A DNA stretch of 64,000 bases from Pseudomonas sp. N040 (GTDB lineage Bacteria > Pseudomonadota > Gammaproteobacteria > Pseudomonadales > Pseudomonadaceae): NCBI RefSeq assembly GCF_015637705.1, contig NZ_JADOBE010000004.1:124001-188000 (forward strand). The letters are read 5' to 3'. A program made the translations under genes and the position numbers. This document shows, piece after piece, positions 9,967 to 18,252 of the stretch (within the stretch, counting starts at the first letter, position 1; each line of letters starts with the position of its first letter). A model generated the notes under the pieces. The model had not been told where the DNA came from. It worked only from the letters and a program-made list of their open reading frames with translations, and ran no database searches.

Positions 9967-10194
9967 TCAATTGCCAACAAAGGCGTGTACCGCCTGCTGC
10001 GGCGGAAATGCCCGGTAGCCATCCAGTCTCGCGACCAGCTCCGCAGGCGCGGTGATGGAAGCCCCCTTCCAGCGCTCGACTTTCCTGCGCGCGCCCGCCG
10101 GCGAAAGGATCCGCCTGTATGGCGGATTATCGCGCAAACCCTGCAGCGCCCGGCCGACCCGCTTCAGCCGCGGATGGGCAAACGGCCCGCGCAA
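9967..10194 (-). CDS. Possible small basic protein downstream of mutM (non-ATG start)
   Basis: The frame after the mutM stop stays open to a TGA at 9967-9969 and reads like a protein: LLRGPFAHPRLKRVGRALQG, then DNPPYRRILSPAGARRKVER and ITAPAELVARLDGYRAF. No ATG is available after mutM, so a TTG at 10194 (75 residues) or CTG at 10197 would have to start it. The peptide is Arg/Pro-rich. Composition and position suggest a real gene co-transcribed with mutM, but GC-rich DNA can mimic coding sequence. I cannot name a family. Confidence 0.4.
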   Translation of the reverse strand: MRGPFAHPRLKRVGRALQGLRDNPPYRRILSPAGARRKVERWKGASITAPAELVARLDGYRAFPPQQAVHAFVGN

Positions 10195-10216
10195 CAGGCG
10201 GCACTGGCCGATTTGC

Positions 10217-11029
10217 TCAGCGCTGGCAACGCGGGCAATACACGCTGGAGCGCTGGCCCAGGCGCACCTCGCGCAGGGTGCTGCCGCAGCACTTGCAGGG
10301 CTCGCCGCCGCGCCCATAGACGAACAGCTCCTGCTGGAAATAGCCGGGCTGGCCATCGCCGCCGACAAAATCGCGCAGGGTGGTGCCGCCACGCTCGATG
10401 GCGAAGGCGAGGATGCGCCTGATTTCATCCGCCAGCCTGGTGTAGCGCGCGCGCGAAATCGAACCGGCTGCACGGCGCGGGTCTATGCCGGCGGCGAACA
10501 GCGCCTCGCTGGCGTAGATGTTGCCGACCCCGACCACCACGGCGTTATCCATGATGAACGGCTTGACCGCCATGCTGCGGCCACGCGAACACTGGTACAG
10601 GCGCGCACCGCTGAAATCGGCGCTCAGCGGCTCGGGGCCGAGGTGGCGCAGCAGCTCGTGCTGCAGCGGATCGGTGCTCCAGAGCAGCGCGCCAAAGCGC
10701 CGCGGGTCGGTGTAGCGCAGCGCCAGCCCGGACTCCAGCTCGATGTCGACATGCTCGTGCTTGGCCGCCGGCGTGCCGCACGGCACCAGGCGCAGGTTGC
10801 CGGACATCCCCAGGTGACTGATCAGGGTGCCGCTTTCGGCCTGCAGCAACAGGTACTTGGCCCGCCGCAGCACCTGCACGAAGCGCTGGCCGGACAGCCG
10901 CACGTCGAGGTCCTCGGGAATCGGCCAGCGCAGGCGCCGCTCGCGCACGATCACCCGGCTGACCCGGACGCCTTCCAGGTAGGGCGCGATACCGCGCCGG
11001 GTGGTTTCAACTTCGGGTAATTCCGGCAT
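10217..11029 (-). CDS. mutM: Formamidopyrimidine-DNA glycosylase (Fpg/MutM)
   Basis: The start must be the ATG at 11029, giving [13 protein letters not shown], because Pro2 is the catalytic nucleophile and Glu3 the proton relay; an in-frame ATG five codons upstream would destroy this. The 270-residue enzyme removes 8-oxoguanine and formamidopyrimidines and nicks the abasic site. The lysine of AKYLLL and the zinc finger [18 protein letters not shown] with YCPRCQ at the C-terminus are intact. It is divergent from the methyltransferase at 11202. Confidence 0.97.
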   Translation of the reverse strand: MPELPEVETTRRGIAPYLEGVRVSRVIVRERRLRWPIPEDLDVRLSGQRFVQVLRRAKYLLLQAESGTLISHLGMSGNLRLVPCGTPAAKHEHVDIELESGLALRYTDPRRFGALLWSTDPLQHELLRHLGPEPLSADFSGARLYQCSRGRSMAVKPFIMDNAVVVGVGNIYASEALFAAGIDPRRAAGSISRARYTRLADEIRRILAFAIERGGTTLRDFVGGDGQPGYFQQELFVYGRGGEPCKCCGSTLREVRLGQRSSVYCPRCQR

Positions 11030-11167
11030 GCCGCGCTCGGTCAAGGTTGGGGGCGCTCAACTTAGCAGGAATGCCCGGCAGCGGCGAGATGCGCACAGAG
11101 CCGCGCCACTGGCGCGCCAGCAGCCGGCACGACAAATCTCCACGGGCGGAAGCGGGTCATCCACGGG

Positions 11168-11173
11168 TATAAT
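11168..11173 (+). promoter_or_regulatory. Consensus -10 box upstream of the RlmI-type gene
   Basis: A perfect TATAAT lies 28 bp before the start at 11202. No good -35 hexamer is visible 16-18 bp upstream (the region reads GGCGGAAG), so the promoter call rests on the -10 alone. Confidence 0.45.
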
Positions 11174-11201
11174 TTGCGCCTCAATTTTGTGGAGTCGCCC
11201 C

Positions 11202-12398
11202 ATGTCCCTGCCCAGCCTGCGCCTCAAAGCCAACGCCGACCGCCGCCTGCGCGCGGGTCACCTGTGGGTCTACAGCAACGAGGTGGATGTCACCGCCAGC
11301 CCACTGAACGGCTTTGCCCCCGGCGACCAGGCCATCCTCGAGGCCGCCGGCGGCAAGCCGCTGGGCATCGTGGCGATGAGCCCGAACAACCTGATCTGCG
11401 CCCGCCTGCTGTCGCGCGATGTCAGCCATGTACTGGACAAGTCGCTGCTGGTGCACCGCCTCAATGTGGCCCTGAGCCTGCGCGAGCGGCTGTTCGACCA
11501 GCCGTTCTACCGGCTGGTGTTCGGCGACTCCGACCTGCTGCCGGGACTGGTGGTCGACCGTTTCGCCGACATCCTGGTGGTACAGCTGGCTTCGGCCGCC
11601 ATGGAGCGCAACCGCGACGCGCTGATCGAAGCGCTGGTGCAGGTGCTCAAGCCGAGCGGCATCCTGTTCAAGAACGACTCCGCCGCGCGCGATGCCGAAG
11701 GCCTCGAGCGCTATGTCAGCACCGCCTTCGGCGTGGTGCCGGAGTGGGTGGCGCTGGAAGAGAACGGCGTGAAGTTCGAGGCGCCGGTGCTGCAGGGACA
11801 GAAGACCGGCTGGTTCTACGACCACCGGATGAACCGCGCGCGCCTAGCACCCTATGTCAAGGGCAAGCGCGTACTCGACCTGTTCAGCTACATCGGCGGC
11901 TGGGGCGTGCAGGCGGCGGCCTTCGGCGCCAGCGAAGTGTTCTGCGTGGATGCCTCGGCCTTCGCCCTCGACGGCGTGGAGCGCAACGCCACGCTGAACG
12001 GCCTGGCCGAGCGCATGACCTGCGTCGAAGGCGACGTGTTCGAAGCGCTGAAGGAGCTCAAGAGCGCGGAAGAACGCTTCGACGTGGTGATCACCGACCC
12101 GCCCGCCTTCATCAAGCGCAAGAAGGACCTGAAGAACGGCGAGGCGGCCTACCGCCGCCTCAACGAACAGGCCATGCGCCTGCTCGGCAAGGACGGCATC
12201 CTGGTCAGCGCCAGCTGCTCGATGCACCTGCCCGAAGACGACCTGCAGAACATCCTGCTGACCAGCGCCCGCCACCTGGACCGCAATATCCAGCTGCTCG
12301 AACGCGGCGGCCAGGGCCCGGACCATCCGGTACACCCGGCGATTGCCGAGACCCGCTACATCAAGAGCCTGACCTGCCGCCTGCTGCCCAACAGCTGA
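11202..12398 (+). CDS. rlmI: RlmI-type 23S rRNA (cytosine-5)-methyltransferase
   Basis: The ATG at 11202 (MSLPSLRLKANADRRL) gives 398 residues. An N-terminal PUA domain (GHLWVYSNEVD) is followed by a class I methyltransferase domain with SAM motif VLDLFSYIGGWGVQAAAFGA and catalytic TDPPAFIKRKKD. SCSMHLPEDD near the end carries the PCS/SCS-type cysteine region. RlmI makes m5C1962 of 23S rRNA in E. coli; assignment to that exact base is by family. A GC-rich hairpin follows the stop. Confidence 0.88.
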   Translation: MSLPSLRLKANADRRLRAGHLWVYSNEVDVTASPLNGFAPGDQAILEAAGGKPLGIVAMSPNNLICARLLSRDVSHVLDKSLLVHRLNVALSLRERLFDQPFYRLVFGDSDLLPGLVVDRFADILVVQLASAAMERNRDALIEALVQVLKPSGILFKNDSAARDAEGLERYVSTAFGVVPEWVALEENGVKFEAPVLQGQKTGWFYDHRMNRARLAPYVKGKRVLDLFSYIGGWGVQAAAFGASEVFCVDASAFALDGVERNATLNGLAERMTCVEGDVFEALKELKSAEERFDVVITDPPAFIKRKKDLKNGEAAYRRLNEQAMRLLGKDGILVSASCSMHLPEDDLQNILLTSARHLDRNIQLLERGGQGPDHPVHPAIAETRYIKSLTCRLLPNS

Positions 12399-12403
12399 GG
12401 ATT

Positions 12404-12431
12404 GCCGGGTGGGTCAGCCAAGCCACCCGGC
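12404..12431. terminator. Hairpin after the RlmI-type gene
   Basis: GCCGGGTGG (12404-12412) pairs with CCACCCGGC (12423-12431) around a 10-base loop, 5 bp after the stop. No immediate T-run follows, though an AATTTTCATT stretch begins about 20 bp later. Confidence 0.5.
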
Positions 12432-12463
12432 GCTCAGGTCCCGCAACCGCAATTTTCATTAAC

Positions 12464-12509
12464 AGGTTGGCTGCCGCTCTGCGAAGCAGATCGGATATTC
12501 TGCCAACCT
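12464..12509. promoter_or_regulatory. Inverted repeat in the ilvD leader
   Basis: AGGTTGGC at 12464-12471 and GCCAACCT at 12502-12509 form a perfect 8-bp inverted repeat flanking a TATTCT hexamer at 12496-12501. It ends 31 bp before the ilvD start. It could be a 5'-UTR stem or an operator; no ilv-type leader peptide was recognised. Confidence 0.3.
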
Positions 12510-12539
12510 CTGTATTGAGTTGATTCCGAGTACACCGCC

Positions 12540-14393
12540 ATGCCTGACTATCGCTCGAAAACCTCCACCTTCGGCCGCAACATGGCCGGCGCCCGCGCCC
12601 TCTGGCGCGCCACCGGGATGAAGGACGAGGACTTCAAGAAACCGATCATCGCCGTTGCCAATTCCTTCACCCAGTTCGTCCCGGGCCACGTGCACCTGAA
12701 GGACATGGGCCAGCTGGTGGCCCGCGAGATCGAGCGCGCCGGCGGCGTGGCCAAAGAGTTCAACACCATCGCGGTGGATGACGGCATCGCCATGGGCCAC
12801 GACGGCATGCTCTATTCGCTGCCCAGCCGCGAGATCATCGCCGACTCGGTGGAATACATGGTCAACGCGCATTGCGCCGACGCCATCGTCTGCATCAGCA
12901 ACTGCGACAAGATCACTCCCGGCATGCTGATGGCCGCGCTGCGCCTGAACATCCCGGTGGTGTTCGTCTCCGGCGGGCCGATGGAAGCCGGCAAGACCAA
13001 ACTGGCCAGCCACGGCCTCGATCTGGTCGACGCCATGGTGGTGGCCGCCGACGACTCCTGCTCCGACGAGAAGGTCGCCGAGTACGAGCGCAGTGCCTGC
13101 CCGACCTGCGGCAGCTGCTCGGGGATGTTCACCGCCAACTCGATGAACTGCCTGACCGAAGCCCTCGGCCTGTCGCTGCCGGGCAACGGTTCGACCCTGG
13201 CCACCCACAGCGACCGCGAACAGCTGTTCCTGCAGGCCGGACGCACCATCGTCGAGCTGTGCCAGCGCTACTACGGCGCCGGCGACGACTCCGTGCTGCC
13301 GCGCAACATCGCCAGCTTCAAGGCATTCGAGAATGCCATGACCCTGGACATCGCCATGGGCGGCTCGACCAACACCATCCTGCACCTGCTGGCTGCGGCC
13401 CAGGAAGCCGAGATCGCCTTCGACCTGCGCGACATCGACCGCCTGTCGCGCAAGGTGCCGCAGCTGTGCAAGGTGGCGCCGAACATCCAGAAGTACCACA
13501 TGGAAGACGTCCATCGCGCCGGTGGGGTTTTCTCGATCCTCGGCGCCCTGGCACGCGGCGGCCTGCTGCACACCGATGTGCCGACCGTGCACAGCCCGAG
13601 CATGGCCGACGCCATCGCCCGCTGGGACATCACCCAGACCACCGATGAAGCCGTGCACACCTTCTTCAAGGCCGGCCCGGCCGGCATCCCGACCCAGGTC
13701 GCGTTCAGCCAGAGCACCCGCTGGCCGAGCCTGGATCTGGACCGCGCCGAAGGCTGCATCCGCAGCGTCGAGCACGCCTACTCGCAGGAAGGCGGCCTGG
13801 CCGTGCTCTACGGCAACATCGCCCTCGACGGCTGCGTGGTGAAGACCGCCGGGGTGGACGAATCCATCCATGTGTTCGAAGGCACGGCGAAGATCTTCGA
13901 GAGCCAGGACAGCGCGGTGAAGGGCATCCTCGCCGACGAGGTGCAGGCCGGCGATATCGTGATCATCCGCTACGAAGGGCCGAAAGGCGGCCCGGGCATG
14001 CAGGAAATGCTCTATCCGACCAGCTACCTGAAGTCCAAGGGCCTGGGCAAGGCCTGCGCCCTGCTCACCGACGGGCGCTTCTCCGGCGGCACCTCGGGCC
14101 TGTCGATCGGCCATGCCTCGCCGGAAGCCGCCGCCGGCGGCGCCATCGGCCTGGTGCGCGAAGGCGACAAGATCCTCATCGACATCCACCAGCGCTCGAT
14201 CAACCTGCTGGTCAGTGATGCCGAGCTGGCCGCCCGCCGTAGGGCGCAGGACACCCTCGGCTGGAAACCCGCCGCACCACGCCCGCGCAAGGTCACCACC
14301 GCGCTCAAGGCCTATGCCCTGCTGGCTACCAGCGCCGACAAGGGTGCCGTGCGCGACAAGGCCTATCTGGACAAGGCCCTGCCGGACAGCTGA
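12540..14393 (+). CDS. ilvD: Dihydroxy-acid dehydratase
   Basis: This 617-residue enzyme converts 2,3-dihydroxy-isovalerate and 2,3-dihydroxy-3-methylvalerate to the 2-keto acids of valine and isoleucine synthesis. Iron-sulfur ligand motifs are visible as [10 protein letters not shown] and [18 protein letters not shown], and the C-terminal [21 protein letters not shown] is highly characteristic. The length matches the long E. coli type. The gene stands alone with a leader containing an inverted repeat and a bulged hairpin after the stop. Confidence 0.98.
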   Translation: MPDYRSKTSTFGRNMAGARALWRATGMKDEDFKKPIIAVANSFTQFVPGHVHLKDMGQLVAREIERAGGVAKEFNTIAVDDGIAMGHDGMLYSLPSREIIADSVEYMVNAHCADAIVCISNCDKITPGMLMAALRLNIPVVFVSGGPMEAGKTKLASHGLDLVDAMVVAADDSCSDEKVAEYERSACPTCGSCSGMFTANSMNCLTEALGLSLPGNGSTLATHSDREQLFLQAGRTIVELCQRYYGAGDDSVLPRNIASFKAFENAMTLDIAMGGSTNTILHLLAAAQEAEIAFDLRDIDRLSRKVPQLCKVAPNIQKYHMEDVHRAGGVFSILGALARGGLLHTDVPTVHSPSMADAIARWDITQTTDEAVHTFFKAGPAGIPTQVAFSQSTRWPSLDLDRAEGCIRSVEHAYSQEGGLAVLYGNIALDGCVVKTAGVDESIHVFEGTAKIFESQDSAVKGILADEVQAGDIVIIRYEGPKGGPGMQEMLYPTSYLKSKGLGKACALLTDGRFSGGTSGLSIGHASPEAAAGGAIGLVREGDKILIDIHQRSINLLVSDAELAARRRAQDTLGWKPAAPRPRKVTTALKAYALLATSADKGAVRDKAYLDKALPDS

Positions 14394-14399
14394 TCGCGG

Positions 14400-14434
14400 C
14401 CGGCAGGGCCTGCACTTGATGCAGGTCATGCCGG
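14400..14434. terminator. Bulged hairpin after ilvD
   Basis: CCGGCA (14400-14405) pairs with TGCCGG (14429-14434), and CCTGCA (14409-14414) with TGCAGG (14420-14425), with a 3x3 internal loop and a 5-base apical loop. It starts 6 bp after the stop and lacks a T-tract. Confidence 0.45.
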
Positions 14435-14459
14435 ATCCCGTTGCCCGGCGGCATTATCC

Positions 14460-14479
14460 AAAAGTATTGATACTTTTTT
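14460..14479 (+). promoter_or_regulatory. AT-rich hairpin in the leader of the methyltransferase-kinase pair
   Basis: AAAAGTA (14460-14466) and TACTTTT (14471-14477) form a perfect 7-bp stem with a TTGA loop, followed by more T residues, in an unusually AT-rich pocket. It could be an intrinsic terminator for ilvD read-through or an operator for the gene at 14550. Confidence 0.35.
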
Positions 14480-14549
14480 CACACTCGGTTTGCCATGCTC
14501 AGGGAAATTTGCTGACCGTGCGCCGCATTCCTCCAGGAACCATGCATCA

Positions 14550-15233
14550 ATGAAAAAGCCAGAAGTCGAACTCGAGTTTTCCGACAAGTACACCCGCGAA
14601 CATGCCGAACGCTACTTCAAGAAACACAGCACCGGACTGCGTCGCCGCCTGTCCACCTGGCGCGAAGTGCAGATTGCGCGCAAGGCCCTGCGCCTGGCCG
14701 GCGAGCCCAACCTGGTACTCGACCTGCCCTGCGGTGCCGGGCGCTTCTGGCCGATGCTGGCCGAGAAGCAGAACCGCCTGATCATCGGTGCTGACAACTC
14801 CGCCGACATGGTGGCCGTGGCCTGCCAGAGCCAGCCGGCCGAGGTGGTGGCCCGGGTCAAGCCGATGCAGACTTCCGCCTTCGCCATCGACCTGCCGGAC
14901 AATGCAGTGGACAGCATTTTCAGCATGCGCCTGATCCACCATATCGGTCAGCCGAAGGATCGTGCGCTGATGCTCAAGGAGTTCCACCGCGTCAGCCGTG
15001 ACAGCGTGCTGATTTCGCTGTGGGTGGATGGCAACTACAAGGCCTGGAAGAAAGCCCGCGGGCGCAAGCGCCTGGATCTTGCCGCCGATGGCACCGCGTA
15101 CCAGAATCGCTTCGTGATCCCGGCCAAGACCATCGAGGCCGAATTCCGCGAAGCCGGCTTCACCGTTCAAGACCATCTGGACTACATCCCCAAGTGGGCG
15201 ATGTGGCGTATCTACATTCTGCGCAAGGCCTGA
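14550..15233 (+). CDS. Class I SAM-dependent methyltransferase of unknown substrate
   Basis: The ATG at 14550 (MKKPEVELEFSDKYT) is preceded by AGGAAC and gives 227 residues. The SAM-binding motif is LVLDLPCGAGRFWPML, the acidic loop is GADNSADMVAVA, and SIFSMRLIHHIG resembles motif II of small-molecule methyltransferases. The gene lies 14 bp before an InaA/WaaP-like kinase gene, so the pair is probably translated from one mRNA. That neighbour hints at envelope glycolipid modification, but this is inference; the fold alone does not give a substrate. Confidence 0.8.
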   Translation: MKKPEVELEFSDKYTREHAERYFKKHSTGLRRRLSTWREVQIARKALRLAGEPNLVLDLPCGAGRFWPMLAEKQNRLIIGADNSADMVAVACQSQPAEVVARVKPMQTSAFAIDLPDNAVDSIFSMRLIHHIGQPKDRALMLKEFHRVSRDSVLISLWVDGNYKAWKKARGRKRLDLAADGTAYQNRFVIPAKTIEAEFREAGFTVQDHLDYIPKWAMWRIYILRKA

Positions 15234-15247
15234 ATAAGGAATAACCA

Positions 15248-15946
15248 ATGCCTGCTGATGTAAATGCACTGTTGCAGCTCCCCCGTGACGAAGCCTTCAA
15301 GCAATGGCTGGGGGTCCCCGGCGAATGGGTGGAGGAGCCGAATGTCCGGCGTGGCGGCGAAAGTGGCGTGAAACGCATCATGACCACCACCGGCAAGATG
15401 CTCTACCGCAAACAGCAGGTCGGGCATACCTACCGCTCGCTGCAGCATCCCCTGGGCTACCCGACCTCGATGCGCGAGGCCGCCGCACTGCGCGCCTGTG
15501 CCGAGCTGCAGGTGATCGCGCCAATCGTGGTCTACGCCGACTGCCGCAAGGTATCCGGCACCTGGCACGCACTGCTGGTCACCGAGGCGCTGGATGGCTT
15601 CAGCAGCCTGGAAGACTGCTATGCCCGCGGCGCTGACCAGCAGTGGGGCGAGGCCCTGCACCTGCGCATCCTGCATGAAATCGGCTGCACCCTGGCGCGC
15701 TTCAACCTCGGGCGCTGGCAGCATGGCTGCCTGCGCATGAAGCATGTGTTTGTGCGCGTACAGGGCGAGAAGGTCGAGATCGGCGTGCTCGACCTGGAGA
15801 AAAGCCGCCAGCGCATCACCGCGATTCGCGCCGCGCGCCACGACATCCGCCAGCTGCGGCGCCGCTCGGAGTGGAACGACAAGCTCTGGCAAGCCTTTCT
15901 CGAGGGCTATGCCGAGACCTTCGGCGCGGACTTCAAGAAAGTCTGA
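15248..15946 (+). CDS. Lipopolysaccharide kinase InaA/WaaP-like protein
   Basis: This 232-residue protein has a small protein-kinase-like fold. SGVKRIMTTTGKMLYRKQQ supplies the nucleotide-binding lysine region. HGCLRMKHVFV corresponds to the catalytic loop of WaaP-type sugar kinases, and IGVLDLEKSRQR takes the place of the metal-binding DFG-like motif. Family members phosphorylate heptose or Kdo of the LPS core on the cytoplasmic side of the membrane; InaA is a related acid- and uncoupler-inducible protein. The RBS AGGAATAACC is well spaced. The pairing with a methyltransferase 14 bp upstream is conspicuous. Confidence 0.8.
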   Translation: MPADVNALLQLPRDEAFKQWLGVPGEWVEEPNVRRGGESGVKRIMTTTGKMLYRKQQVGHTYRSLQHPLGYPTSMREAAALRACAELQVIAPIVVYADCRKVSGTWHALLVTEALDGFSSLEDCYARGADQQWGEALHLRILHEIGCTLARFNLGRWQHGCLRMKHVFVRVQGEKVEIGVLDLEKSRQRITAIRAARHDIRQLRRRSEWNDKLWQAFLEGYAETFGADFKKV

Positions 15947-16026
15947 GCAGGGTCGGTTAGCCATGCCGCGGCGTAACCTGCACCCGTCCTCCTGACTGCG
16001 ACGGTCGCCAGCGACATGGCTGTGTA

Positions 16027-16045
16027 GGGCGGGTGCAACCCGCCC
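16027..16045. repeat. GGGCGGGT-GCA-ACCCGCCC hairpin between convergent genes
   Basis: An 8-bp perfect stem with a 3-base loop, midway between the ends of the kinase gene and the metallopeptidase gene. From general knowledge, GTAGGGCGGGTGCAACCCGCCC is a sequence that recurs between genes in many Pseudomonas genomes. It may act as a bidirectional terminator here. Confidence 0.5.
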
Positions 16046-16073
16046 TGCCAACAGCAGCGCCAGCATGCCTTGC

Positions 16074-16595
16074 TCATTGCGCAGGCGTGATCACTGGCGG
16101 CGCGGCAGGCGCCTCGCGCCAGCTCAGCCACACGCGCAGGTCGAATTCCAGCTGGTGATAGCCGGGCAGCATGTGTTCGCACAGCTGGTAGAACGCCTTG
16201 TTGTGCTCGAACTCGCGCAGGTGCGCCAGCTCATGCACCACGATCATCTGCAGGAACTGTGGCGCCGCCTCGCGGAACACCGCGGCGATGCGGATTTCCT
16301 TCTTCGCCTTGAGCTTGCTGCCATGCACCCGGGATACCGCCGTGTGCAGGCCGAGGGCCTGCCGGAGCACATCCAGCTTGCTGTCGTAGAGCACCTTGTC
16401 CAGCCCCGGCGCATTGCGCAGGAACTCCTGCTTGAGCTGCATCGCATAGGCATACAGTGCCTTGTCGCTCTGCACCGCATGCCGCTCCGGGTAGCGCTGC
16501 TGCAGGTAGTCGCCCAGGCGCCCCTGTTCGCGCAGTTGGCGCACCTGCGCCAGCAGCGGCTCGGGGTAGCCACGCAGGTATTTAAGATCGTTCAT
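16074..16595 (-). CDS. YgjP-type zinc metallopeptidase (M48-like)
   Basis: I prefer the ATG at 16595 (MNDLKYLRGYPEPLL, 173 residues). An upstream in-frame ATG at 16637 would add 14 residues that look non-conserved. The zinc motif HELAHLREFEHNKAFY gives HExxH plus a following histidine in the order seen in the YgjP-like domain, and CEHMLPGYHQLE is the typical C-terminal stretch. No signal peptide is visible, so it should be cytoplasmic. The physiological substrate is not known to me. Confidence 0.85.
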   Translation of the reverse strand: MNDLKYLRGYPEPLLAQVRQLREQGRLGDYLQQRYPERHAVQSDKALYAYAMQLKQEFLRNAPGLDKVLYDSKLDVLRQALGLHTAVSRVHGSKLKAKKEIRIAAVFREAAPQFLQMIVVHELAHLREFEHNKAFYQLCEHMLPGYHQLEFDLRVWLSWREAPAAPPVITPAQ

Positions 16596-16650
16596 CGGCA
16601 AATCAGTCAGAGATAAGGCTGCAGGAGCCAGCGACACCCGGGCTGAGCCG

Positions 16651-16682
16651 AGCCAAAAGCAAAGGCCCGCCGAAGCGGGCCC
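16651..16682 (-). terminator. Rho-independent terminator of fba
   Basis: On the minus strand, GGCCCGC and GCGGGCC form a 7-bp stem with a TTCG tetraloop (16664-16681), followed by TTTGCTTTT. It lies 18 bp after the fba stop and is the cleanest intrinsic terminator in the window. Confidence 0.85.
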
Positions 16683-16699
16683 GTGCGCGAACGCCAGGA

Positions 16700-17764
16700 T
16701 CAGTTGACCTTGGCGGCCAGCTCACCCTTGGCATAGCGCTGGAACATGCCTTCGAGGGAGATCGGCTTGATCTTCGAGGCATTGCCGGCGGTGCCGAAGG
16801 CTTCGTAGCGGGCGATACAGATGTCGCGCATGGCGACGATGGTCTGGGCAAAGAACTTGCGCGGATCAAACTCGCTCGGCTGCTCGGCCATCATGCGGCG
16901 GATCGCACCGGTCGAGGCCAGACGCAGATCGGTGTCGATGTTGACCTTGCGCACGCCGTGCTTGATGCCTTCAACAATCTCTTCCACCGGCACGCCGTAA
17001 GTCTCTTTGATGTCACCACCGTACTGGTTGATGATCGCCAGCCACTCTTGCGGCACGCTCGACGAGCCGTGCATCACCAGGTGCGTGTTGGGGATGCGCG
17101 CGTGGATCGCCTTGATGCGGTCGATGGCGAGGATGTCGCCAGTTGGCGGCTTGGTGAACTTGTAGGCGCCGTGGCTGGTGCCGATGGCGATCGCCAGGGC
17201 ATCGACCTGGGTCTGCTTGACGAAGTCGGCGGCTTCTTCCGGATCAGTGAGCATCTGGCTGTGATCCAGCGTACCTTCGGCGCCGACGCCATCCTCTTCA
17301 CCGGCCTGGCCGGTTTCCAGGCTGCCCAGGCAACCCAGCTCGCCTTCCACCGACACGCCACAGGCGTGCGAGAAGGCCACGGTTTCGCGGGTCACGCGGA
17401 CGTTGTAGTCGTAGTCGGCCGGGGTCTTGCCGTCGGCCTTCAGCGAGCCATCCATCATCACCGAGCTGAAGCCGAGCTGGATCGAGCGCTGGCACACGTC
17501 CGGGCTGGTGCCGTGGTCCTGGTGCATGCACACCGGAATGTGCGGGAACTCTTCGATGGCGGCCAGGATCAGGTGGCGCAGGAACGGCGCACCGGCGTAT
17601 TTGCGCGCGCCGGCCGAGGCCTGCACGATCACCGGCGAGTCGGTCTTGTCGGCCGCTTCCATGATGGCGCGCATCTGCTCGAGGTTGTTGACGTTGAACG
17701 CCGGCACGCCGTAGCCGAATTCGGCGGCGTGGTCGAGCATCTGACGCATGCTGATAAGTGCCAT
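16700..17764 (-). CDS. fba: Class II fructose-1,6-bisphosphate aldolase
   Basis: This 354-residue zinc enzyme interconverts fructose-1,6-bisphosphate with glyceraldehyde-3-phosphate and dihydroxyacetone phosphate, mainly in the gluconeogenic direction in Pseudomonas. The CMHQDHGTS motif places catalytic D83 and zinc ligand H84. [10 protein letters not shown] and HGAYKF followed later by [10 protein letters not shown] complete the metal and phosphate sites. It is the last gene of the minus-strand tkt-epd-pgk-lipoprotein-fba block and ends at a strong intrinsic terminator. Confidence 0.97.
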   Translation of the reverse strand: MALISMRQMLDHAAEFGYGVPAFNVNNLEQMRAIMEAADKTDSPVIVQASAGARKYAGAPFLRHLILAAIEEFPHIPVCMHQDHGTSPDVCQRSIQLGFSSVMMDGSLKADGKTPADYDYNVRVTRETVAFSHACGVSVEGELGCLGSLETGQAGEEDGVGAEGTLDHSQMLTDPEEAADFVKQTQVDALAIAIGTSHGAYKFTKPPTGDILAIDRIKAIHARIPNTHLVMHGSSSVPQEWLAIINQYGGDIKETYGVPVEEIVEGIKHGVRKVNIDTDLRLASTGAIRRMMAEQPSEFDPRKFFAQTIVAMRDICIARYEAFGTAGNASKIKPISLEGMFQRYAKGELAAKVN

Positions 17765-17833
17765 GTTGCCTGTCTCCCGTTGGAGGTCGATAAATCGTTA
17801 GTTAGCCTGCCGCACGGGCAGGCTGCATTCAAG

Positions 17834-18193
17834 TCATTTGCCCGGCTGCTGGCAGCCGCTGCCGATCAGCTCGTCGGTTTCCGCCCAGTAGAGCAAGCCC
17901 TGCTGGCCTTTGGTGTGAAACACCAGTTCGCCGTCGCTGTAGATCACGCCGGAGCCGGCTTCCTGCTCGGTGAGGTAGTAGATGTGCGTGGCGCCGTCCA
18001 GGCGCAGCTCCACCCGATCCGGCTTGCCGTTCACATGCCGCCAGAGCAGCTCGGTCTGGCTGTCGCAGACCCAGTGGATCCACGGCCCGCCCGACTCGGG
18101 GCTGGCACAGCCGGACAGCAGCGCCGTCAGCGCCACGACCAGACAGGTACTCCTGCAGGCGCCAGCTTGCTGGCGATGACCGTGCAGAGGCAT
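17834..18193 (-). CDS. MliC-family lipoprotein (putative C-type lysozyme inhibitor)
   Basis: The lipobox LLSGC followed by a short domain with SGVIYSDGELVFHTKG matches MliC/PliC proteins, outer-membrane-anchored inhibitors that protect peptidoglycan from c-type lysozyme. Cysteines in WVCDS and GSGCQ could form the conserved disulfide. The start is uncertain. The ATG at 18193 gives 119 residues, but its first codons (HRQQAGAC) are encoded by a copy of a dispersed 26-bp intergenic repeat. A non-ATG start further down would leave a very short signal peptide. It sits between pgk and fba. Confidence 0.72.
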   Translation of the reverse strand: MPLHGHRQQAGACRSTCLVVALTALLSGCASPESGGPWIHWVCDSQTELLWRHVNGKPDRVELRLDGATHIYYLTEQEAGSGVIYSDGELVFHTKGQQGLLYWAETDELIGSGCQQPGK

Positions 18194-18230
18194 GCCTGCA
18201 GACCTCATCGCGAGCGAGCTCGCTCCTGCA
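18154..18230. repeat. Inverted pair of a 26-bp GCGAGC-type repeat (pgk-lipoprotein gap)
   Basis: Unit 1 (18154-18179) reads TGCAGGCGCCAGCTTGCTGG then CGATGA. Unit 2 (18205-18230) is on the opposite strand and reads TGCAGGAGCGAGCTCGCTCG then CGATGA. They agree at 22 of 26 positions and match the pair at 20513-20572. Such palindromic units recur between genes in Pseudomonas. Confidence 0.75.
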
Positions 18231-18252
18231 GGCTCGATGCCGAGCGGGGCCA

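Noticed and set aside
10052..11020. A 322-codon plus-strand frame opposite mutM
   Set aside because: It is the complement of mutM, whose Pro2 start and zinc finger are unambiguous.
12459..12464. TTAACA as a -35 box for ilvD
   Set aside because: No acceptable -10 lies 16-18 bp downstream (the position reads CGAAGC), so it is not reported as a promoter.
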